NCBI GenBank assembly: GCA_027325115.1
Contig: DAHWFG010000371.1
Location: forward strand, 1-11,110
Length of the DNA: 11,110 nucleotides
Source: JAKBCQ01 sp021807585
GTDB lineage: Bacteria > Planctomycetota > Planctomycetia > Isosphaerales > Isosphaeraceae
Reading direction: 5' to 3'
A program made the position numbers and the translations under genes. The notes under the pieces were generated by a model. It worked only from the letters and a program-made list of their open reading frames with translations, did not search any database and had not been told where the DNA came from. Below are positions 6,144 to 11,110 of the stretch, piece by piece. Each line of letters starts with the position of its first letter. Positions within the stretch are counted from its first letter, which is position 1.

Positions 6144-7625
6144 TTAGAAACTCAAAGCCTTCGAGAGCGCCCCCGTCGCGATCGCAGCCGCCACCGCGAC
6201 GACGAGCGACATCGCAAAGAGCCCGCGAAATCGCCTTGAACCGCGAGCAAACCGCGTTTGATCGTCGGGACGATTCTCAAGGCTTTCAAGAAACGCGATC
6301 CGCTTGCCGATCCCCCCGTGCCGCCACGACCGAGCGCCGCGGTCGATCCCGTTCAACTCGGCGACCTCGGCGAGCGCCGACGCAAACGTCCGAACCCCGA
6401 CGGGACAAATCCGCTCGGCGACCCCGATCATACCGCTCCCCGCGTTCACGTCGACGTGCGGCGGGCAATCGTCCGACCCGCACGAAACCGCGCGGCACCC
6501 GTAAACATCGGCCTCGCGCTCGAACCGACGCGACACATGACCAAATCCGACGACAAAATAAACAAACGCCGCGACGATCACGAGCCCCGTTTCGATCGCG
6601 TCGACCCGGTCGAAAACGACCGCGAGCCCGCCGCTCGGCGTCCACGCGATGAATTCATGAGCCCCGAGCGCGACGAGTGAGATCACCGCGCCGCTGCCGA
6701 TAAAGAAAAGCCCGAAAAATAAGAAGTGACGACGCGCGATATGACCGATCTCATGGCCGAAAACCGCCTCGATCTGGTGCTCGTCAAGCCGGTCGACGAG
6801 CGCGTCGGTCAATAACACGTAACGAAAACGCGAGGAAATCCCCGTCACCCCCGCATTCACCAAACTGTGACCCGTTTTCCATATCAAGATATTCGAACAC
6901 CGAAATCCGCACCGTCGCATCAGCGTTTCCAGCCGTCGCCGCAACGGACCGTCCGGGAGCGGTGAAGTCGGCCAACTGAGCCGAACGAACGCGGGCGCGG
7001 TGACGAGAACCGTCGCGCCGATCAATCCGATCAGAGCAAGCTGAATCCAGGGTGATCGATCGAGCTTGGGCGCAAATCGATCGCCGAGATCCTCGCCGAG
7101 CAAAAAGATCAAAATGATTGGAAGCGCGAGCGCCAGCGACTGCCGAGCCTTGAGCGAAAGATAAACCCACACCCCCCCGCGGTCGCTCATCCTCGTGCTC
7201 GCCAACCGAAGCGCACGCTCGGCGGCGTACAATCCCCACCACGCCGAAAACTGCGCGATCAGATACGGCAGCAGAATCAAGAATTCATCGACAAAAAACG
7301 CGCCCCGCAAGCCGAAATCGATCTCGACAATCGCGCGCCAATTCGCCACATAAAGGATCGACGCATACGAGAGCAAGACCAGCACCGCGACCAAGCGACC
7401 CGCGATCGCATACGCTCGCCTGAGCCGTTCCGACCCGTAATCGCCGCGATCAACCCGCCACGCCACAAACCTGCCCACCGCGAACGAAACCCCCGCGACC
7501 GCGGCGATCGACGACGCCGCGACGCCGATCCGACCCGCCTCGCCAAAGCCCAAACTCGTCCCGATCCCCAAGATCTCTTCAAGACCGAAGGCGAGAAAAA
7601 TCGCGATCAAAATCGATACCGGCAT
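6144..7625 (-). CDS. Membrane-bound M48-family zinc metalloprotease
   Basis: 493 residues. I chose ATG 7625, which has TAAGGA 7 nt upstream and begins at once with a membrane helix; a GTG at 7697 would add 24 basic residues without a ribosome binding site. Several hydrophobic helices fill the N-terminal half (about 5-22, 33-55, 75-95, 113-133, 165-180, 195-215). The protease domain shows NAGVTGI (257-263), HQIEAVFGHEIGHIARRH with the zinc-binding HEIGH at 291-295, and EREAD, whose Glu369 is the likely third zinc ligand. This is the Ste24/HtpX pattern. After it comes a stretch with four cysteines (377, 382, 387, 407), then CPVGVRTFASALAEVAELNGI and SWRHGGIGKRIAFLESL. A final membrane helix lies near the C-terminus. 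Family members degrade or process membrane proteins; the substrate here is unknown. It ends 111 bp before the downstream secreted-protein gene and may share its transcript. Confidence 0.93.
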   Translation of the reverse strand: MPVSILIAIFLAFGLEEILGIGTSLGFGEAGRIGVAASSIAAVAGVSFAVGRFVAWRVDRGDYGSERLRRAYAIAGRLVAVLVLLSYASILYVANWRAIVEIDFGLRGAFFVDEFLILLPYLIAQFSAWWGLYAAERALRLASTRMSDRGGVWVYLSLKARQSLALALPIILIFLLGEDLGDRFAPKLDRSPWIQLALIGLIGATVLVTAPAFVRLSWPTSPLPDGPLRRRLETLMRRCGFRCSNILIWKTGHSLVNAGVTGISSRFRYVLLTDALVDRLDEHQIEAVFGHEIGHIARRHFLFFGLFFIGSGAVISLVALGAHEFIAWTPSGGLAVVFDRVDAIETGLVIVAAFVYFVVGFGHVSRRFEREADVYGCRAVSCGSDDCPPHVDVNAGSGMIGVAERICPVGVRTFASALAEVAELNGIDRGARSWRHGGIGKRIAFLESLENRPDDQTRFARGSRRFRGLFAMSLVVAVAAAIATGALSKALSF

Positions 7626-7815
7626 CGACGATTCCTTACGCCAAACAAACCGAAAAGAAATCGGTCGGGCACGGCGGCCTTGCGCCGCGCCGTTCACCCC
7701 TCCGATCCGGCTTCGCTTTCCTCTAACTTATTTCAACATTCCGCTTGTGAAAAAAATCGCCCGCTCGTACGAATCACCCCGCCAATTCCGATCCCCGAAT
7801 TAGCACATCAATATA

Positions 7816-8514
7816 TTATATCATGCCGATTCCTTCAAAAACGATTTGCACCGCGAGCGGTACGCGTTTGGCCTCCCCTTTCACCGCGAGATCAAACGAT
7901 ACGACGACGCCCCATTGATTCTTGGCCTCGTCGCGGCCGATCGCGGGAGGAGTGGAACCCGCGGGAGGTTGGATCAGTTGCATCACCGCGGGATGATTCG
8001 TTCCCGCCGCCTCGGCGCTCTGCTTCGATAAAGGTTTTTCGGCGACCGGATCGATCAACACGTCTTTAGACGCTTGCGAACCGAGGAGAAAATCGCGCGT
8101 CGCGCTCGTCCCCAGATGATCGCCGTTGACGGGCTGAAGGCCGTACCGCAACGTGTACACGCCGGGGGCGATCGTCTGATCGCGAAAATCACGCCCCTCG
8201 ACATGCCGACGCAACGCCCCCACCAGCTCCCCCTGATTCAACACCGGAAACAAAACCGGACCGCTCGGACCGCTCGGCTTGGCCGCGACCGGAACCGTTT
8301 TCCGCACCCAAACGTCGATCACGGGCTTCCCTTGATCGTCGACAACCCGAAATCCCGTCGGCGACAGCGTTTCCCGAATCGCCTTCGACAACTCCTTCGG
8401 CGCCGCCTCCTTGAGCGGCTCAACCTTAAACGTCGACGACTCCTGCGCCCAAACAAAGCCGGGAGCGAACGCCGTCATCCCAACAACCAAAAACGCTTTC
8501 ACCATTCGCATCAT
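7816..8514 (-). CDS. Secreted protein of unknown function
   Basis: 232 residues; ATG at 8514, with a weak AGGT 8 nt upstream. A signal peptide is clear (MMRMVKAFLVVGMTAFAPGF, probable cleavage after VWA at residue 23). The mature protein contains GFRVVDDQGKPVIDVWVRKT, GELVGALRRHVEGRDFRDQ, APGVYTLRYGLQPVNGDHLG, TRDFLLGSQASKDVL, then a C-terminal part with WGVVVSFDLAVKG. The GVYTLRYGLQP...GDHLG...RDFLL block recurs in planctomycete secreted proteins as far as I recall, but I know no function. No cysteine or obvious catalytic motif is seen. It lies between the DUF1326-like gene and the M48 protease with gaps of about 190 bp on both sides, so it may be a separate transcript. Confidence 0.85.
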   Translation of the reverse strand: MMRMVKAFLVVGMTAFAPGFVWAQESSTFKVEPLKEAAPKELSKAIRETLSPTGFRVVDDQGKPVIDVWVRKTVPVAAKPSGPSGPVLFPVLNQGELVGALRRHVEGRDFRDQTIAPGVYTLRYGLQPVNGDHLGTSATRDFLLGSQASKDVLIDPVAEKPLSKQSAEAAGTNHPAVMQLIQPPAGSTPPAIGRDEAKNQWGVVVSFDLAVKGEAKRVPLAVQIVFEGIGMI

Positions 8515-8687
8515 TGCCGGTACCTATCATGAAATTCTAAAAACCCGATTCGTACCATAATCGATCCGCGACGCCCCTGGAAACGTCGCGGTCGATTGTG
8601 TCGATTGAAAACGTTTGGATCCGGTTTTTCGATCGGCGATCGCTCGATTCATCGAATCCGACCGAACGCCCTCGTCCGCGATCGCTT

Positions 8688-8715
8688 GCGCTCAATAAAC
8701 GCCCGCGCTCAATAA
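8688..8715. repeat. Short tandem duplication at the 3' end of the DUF1326-like gene
   Basis: GCGCTCAATAA occurs at 8688-8698 and again at 8705-8715, 17 bp apart. The second copy contains the TGA stop codon of the DUF1326-like gene (minus strand, 8709-8711). This looks like a small replication slippage event that left the stop intact. Confidence 0.7.
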
Positions 8716-9428
8716 GCGAACGTCCCGACAAAGCTTCCTCGGCTGTTGTGATCATCCCAATTGACGTTGAGCCCTTCGCCTTTGAAGCTCGCTCCCAACG
8801 TGTAAGCGGGAAGTACCACGACGCCGCGTGAAAGCGGTTCATACGCGACCGTCTCGTTGCCGCAGAAATGATCCCGCTCGTCGAGCGGACGCGTGAGAAT
8901 CTCGGCCAAACCCGCGGCCCAGAACGAAGCGTGCGGCGCCTTGGGCGTTTTGTGCAAATGCGACGGTTCGGTTTGCTCGGCGGATTTCTCGTGCCGATCC
9001 TCCTCAACCGTCATCGAAATCAACGCCGATTTCACCGCGACAATGTGATCGAGACGTTCTCCCGCAAGCGTCTTCGCCATCTCGATCAACGCCTCGCGCT
9101 GAGCCTTATCGGCGCGTCGGTCGACGATCAACACCGACTGAGCCTCCTCGGGCTTGTCCTCGGAAAACGTCGTCGTACCACGGATCGCAGCGGCGACGGT
9201 CAATCCCGAAAGATCGACCCCCTTCCACGAACCTTCACGCACTTTCCACGCCAATACCGCCTGATTCCCAGTGATGAAAACTTCCGCGTTCGAGAAACAT
9301 GGACCTGTGTAAATATCGGCGGTACGGGACTCGATGTAATCGCCCCGGATCTCAACCGCCCGAACGGGAAGAGCGACGATCGCGAACAACCCGGCGAAAC
9401 AACAACTCGCGATGATAGACTTCACCAT
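8709..9428 (-). CDS. Secreted DUF1326-domain-like protein
   Basis: 239 residues; ATG at 9428 with GGGAG 8 nt upstream, preferred over a TTG at 9443 that lies on the ribosome binding site. Signal peptide at 1-24 (VKSIIASCCFAGLFAIVALP, cleavage after VRA). The mature part starts with EIRGDYIESRTADIYTGPCF (Cys44), then WKGVDLSGLTVAAAIRG and SVLIVDRRADKAQREALIEM. This follows the DUF1326 order of a GDY-ES...PCF opening and an 'LIVD-RA---QREAL' helix. The last third has FCGNETV (Cys189), LPAYTLGASFKGEGLNV and SFVGTFAY at the very end. A charged, His-containing stretch lies at about 142-168 (EEDRHEKSAEQTEPSHLHK). Two cysteines and several histidines allow metal binding, but this is not shown. The function of DUF1326 is not established. 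It is divergent from pyrD. Confidence 0.8.
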   Translation of the reverse strand: MVKSIIASCCFAGLFAIVALPVRAVEIRGDYIESRTADIYTGPCFSNAEVFITGNQAVLAWKVREGSWKGVDLSGLTVAAAIRGTTTFSEDKPEEAQSVLIVDRRADKAQREALIEMAKTLAGERLDHIVAVKSALISMTVEEDRHEKSAEQTEPSHLHKTPKAPHASFWAAGLAEILTRPLDERDHFCGNETVAYEPLSRGVVVLPAYTLGASFKGEGLNVNWDDHNSRGSFVGTFAY

Positions 9429-9695
9429 GCTCGATACTCCCAATTCAAAAGCGACCTTGCGAAGTTATTCGACAATGATTGAATTATCGCGATCCCCCGC
9501 CGAAGTCGTCAATCCCTTCGCGATCCCGCCGGCGACGATCGACACGATCGGTTACCATTCCTCAAATCGCGTTCACCGTCGCGAACGCCGGATTCGAGCC
9601 GCAAAGACACGATGAAAATGAGACGATCACGCCGCTTTACCGCGATTCGATCGACCGGTCGAACGCGATTCGACATCATCAAGAGGAACGCTTGA
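9429..9695. promoter_or_regulatory. Divergent promoter region between the DUF1326-like gene and pyrD
   Basis: A 267-bp gap that must hold the start signals for both genes. On the plus strand TTGCGA followed after about 18 bp by GAATTAT (around 9459-9489) is the best promoter-like pair for pyrD, but it would lie more than 200 bp from the start. I see no pyrimidine attenuator-like hairpin or PyrR-type site that I can defend. No small gene is supported here. Confidence 0.3.
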
Positions 9696-10622
9696 GTGAT
9701 CGACCTATCGGTTCAGCTTGGGCGGTTGACGCTCAAAAATCCCGTCCTCACAGCCTCGGGAACGTTCGGCTACGTCCGCGAGATGGCGGGCTTCGCACGG
9801 ATCGACCGGATCGGCGGGGTCATCCCCAAAACCGTCACCATGAAACCGAGAGCGGGCAACCCGACTCCCCGAACCGTCGAAACACCTTCGGGACTGCTCA
9901 ACGCGATCGGCCTCGATAACGACGGACTCGATTACTTCTTACGCGAACACTTGCCGTATCTCCGAACTGTTGGAACCGCGATCATCGTCAACATCGCCGG
10001 CGAAACCGAAGATCAATTCGTCGAGATGGCCGAGATCGTCGGCGGCGAACCCGGCGTAACCGCGATCGAGCTCAATCTCTCGTGCCCGAACGTCAGTCAT
10101 GGGCTCGATTTAGGGATCGATCCCAGGGTGATCGAACGGCTCGTCGCGCGGGTGCGTCGAGCGTGTCCGCTCCCCGTGATCGCCAAGCTCACACCGAACG
10201 TGACAAGCGTCGTCGCGATCGCCAAGGGCGCAGCGGCCGGAGGCGCCGACGCGGTCAGCCTCATCAACACCCTTCTAGGAATGGCGATCGACTGGAAGCG
10301 ACGCAGGCCGATCCTCGCCAACGACGTCGGCGGGCTCAGCGGACCCGCGATCAAGCCGATCGCTCTCCGCATGACCTGGGACGTCGCCCGCACGCTCCCC
10401 GATCTTCCCGTCATCGCAATCGGCGGAATCTCGTCCGCCGACGACGCCCTCGAATTCCTCGTCGCGGGAGCACGCGCAATCCAGGTCGGCACCGCGACGT
10501 TCGCCGATCCCTCCGCCGCCGAACGAATCGTCGACGAAATCCCCCAAAAACTCGCCGAATCGAACATTCCATCGCTCGCCGCAATCGTCGGCTCGCTGAA
10601 ATCAAACAAAACCCCCAAATGA
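9696..10622 (+). CDS. pyrD: Dihydroorotate dehydrogenase, class 1B catalytic subunit
   Basis: Oxidises dihydroorotate to orotate with FMN in pyrimidine synthesis, in the cytoplasm. 308 residues from a GTG start, with AGAGGA 8 nt upstream; the length is normal for class 1. Motifs in order: KNPVLTASGTFGY (14-26), Lys46 in PKTVTMKPR, NIAGET (99-104), NLSCPNVSHG with catalytic Cys130, AKLTPN (163-168), INT (190-192), GGLSGPAIKP (212-221) and the FMN phosphate site AIGGIS...GARAIQVGTA (241-267). A catalytic Cys rather than Ser marks class 1. I call 1B from overall likeness to PyrD partners of PyrK, but no pyrK is in the window: the upstream gene is divergent and 488 bp downstream hold no gene I recognise. 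It is the only plus-strand gene, so its promoter must lie in the 9429-9695 gap. Confidence 0.95.
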   Translation: MIDLSVQLGRLTLKNPVLTASGTFGYVREMAGFARIDRIGGVIPKTVTMKPRAGNPTPRTVETPSGLLNAIGLDNDGLDYFLREHLPYLRTVGTAIIVNIAGETEDQFVEMAEIVGGEPGVTAIELNLSCPNVSHGLDLGIDPRVIERLVARVRRACPLPVIAKLTPNVTSVVAIAKGAAAGGADAVSLINTLLGMAIDWKRRRPILANDVGGLSGPAIKPIALRMTWDVARTLPDLPVIAIGGISSADDALEFLVAGARAIQVGTATFADPSAAERIVDEIPQKLAESNIPSLAAIVGSLKSNKTPK

Positions 10623-10667
10623 TGAAACAAATTGTTATATTATTAAAAAATGATCTTTTTATTGAAT
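10623..10667 (+). terminator. AT-rich stretch just after pyrD, possible weak terminator
   Basis: The base composition changes abruptly after the pyrD stop, with a run of about 45 bp that is mostly A and T. AAAAAA and TTTTT flank TGATC (10645-10660), forming a weak AT hairpin ending in a T run. No GC stem precedes the T run, so this is not a classical intrinsic terminator. A 16-codon frame (ATG overlapping the stop) exists but is likely chance. Confidence 0.25.
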
Positions 10668-10670
10668 GAT

Positions 10671-11110
10671 CACGTTTTTGCGGCCGCGGGTTTCGACGAC
10701 GCGGCTTTCCGGCTTCGCCGCCGCGCGATTCGGCGTGTTTCCTCAATGCGTATGTTCACGAATTGAAGACGCACGCCGAACCGCGAGCGACGCGAGCCCG
10801 TGGGGATTGATGCCTCCATGTACCGAAACCGAATTGTCAAAGAGCGTCCCGGCCCGATCTCACGGTCGCCCGGGCTTGTTGCATGGTTGATGACGATTTC
10901 ACATCAAGCGAACTTCATGGACATCGACCGACCGAGAAATCGAGCGTCGCCGTCGTGAGATTTCGCTCGCACTCGAAGGTTTCGCCGGCGATGGACTCGC
11001 AGAGCCGACGCCGCCTCGATATCGCATCGAGCAGCGGCGGAATCTTTGGCGCCGGCGATGCCCGTTGCGATCGAGAAACGGTTCGCGCAGTCGAATTCTT
11101 CTTGGAAGTC
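10671..11110. other. About 440 bp without a recognisable gene at the right end
   Basis: Several frames stay open to the edge, including one plus frame from ATG 10883 (76 codons, no ribosome binding site), an overlapping plus frame, and a minus frame that stops near 10908. None gives a sequence I recognise and they cannot all be real. On the minus strand TTGACA occurs near 10835 with GGAGG about 20 nt downstream, but no convincing gene follows. It could be the edge of a gene beyond the window or a decayed mobile element. Confidence 0.35.
10729..10780. repeat. Long inverted repeat / possible RNA hairpin
   Basis: TTCGGCGTG (10729-10737) is exactly complementary to CACGCCGAA (10772-10780). Inside, after a 5x5 mismatch, TCAAT (10743-10747) pairs with ATTGA (10762-10766). 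Outside, CGCG (10722-10725) can pair with CGCG (10782-10785). No T tract follows, so it does not look like a simple terminator. It may be an RNA structure or the remnant of a mobile element end. Confidence 0.5.

Noticed and set aside
10666..10890. 74-codon plus-strand frame after pyrD
   Set aside because: No ribosome binding site, Arg/Ser/Pro-rich product, and it runs through the inverted repeat; no family likeness.
1..11110. CRISPR array, tRNA, rRNA or intact insertion sequence
   Set aside because: I found no regularly spaced repeats, no cloverleaf or rRNA sequence and no transposase motif anywhere in the window.

Overview
The window looks like ordinary chromosome from a member of the Planctomycetota. 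The evidence is a TolQ-ExbD-ExbD cluster that runs into a bitopic protein of a type I associate with planctomycetes, an M48 protease with a Cys-rich insert, several secreted proteins of unknown function, and high-GC DNA very rich in CGATCG. The lineage is an inference from gene content; no rRNA or other strong marker is present.

Layout. Ten of the eleven genes lie on the minus strand. In transcription order from the right these are: a secreted DUF1326-like protein (9428-8709), a secreted protein of unknown function (8514-7816), a membrane M48 zinc protease (7625-6144), a secreted protein ending in an ExbD-like domain (6032-4851), a TolQ/ExbB channel protein (4537-3704), two ExbD/TolR proteins (3503-3024 and 2959-2474), a bitopic membrane protein (2410-1511), FdhD (1373-390), and the first part of a formate dehydrogenase catalytic subunit (335 to the left edge). 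The only plus-strand gene is pyrD (9696-10622), divergent from the DUF1326-like gene. The right end (10623-11110) has an AT-rich stretch and an inverted repeat but no gene I can support.

How they fit together. TolQ, the two ExbD proteins and the bitopic protein are spaced 63-200 bp apart on one strand and probably form an operon for a proton-driven envelope machine. The secreted protein just upstream carries an ExbD-like periplasmic domain without its own membrane anchor, so it may be an extra soluble part of that machine. FdhD and FdhA form a second unit: FdhD transfers sulfur to the molybdenum cofactor of formate dehydrogenase.

The most notable point is that the formate dehydrogenase reading frame is interrupted by UGA exactly at the catalytic Cys/Sec position. 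A hairpin with a GGUCU loop follows, with the same UGA-to-loop spacing as E. coli fdhF. This gene is therefore almost certainly a selenoprotein that standard gene calling would cut at residue 82 or miss. The same protein also appears to start after the point where the usual N-terminal [4Fe-4S] domain should be.
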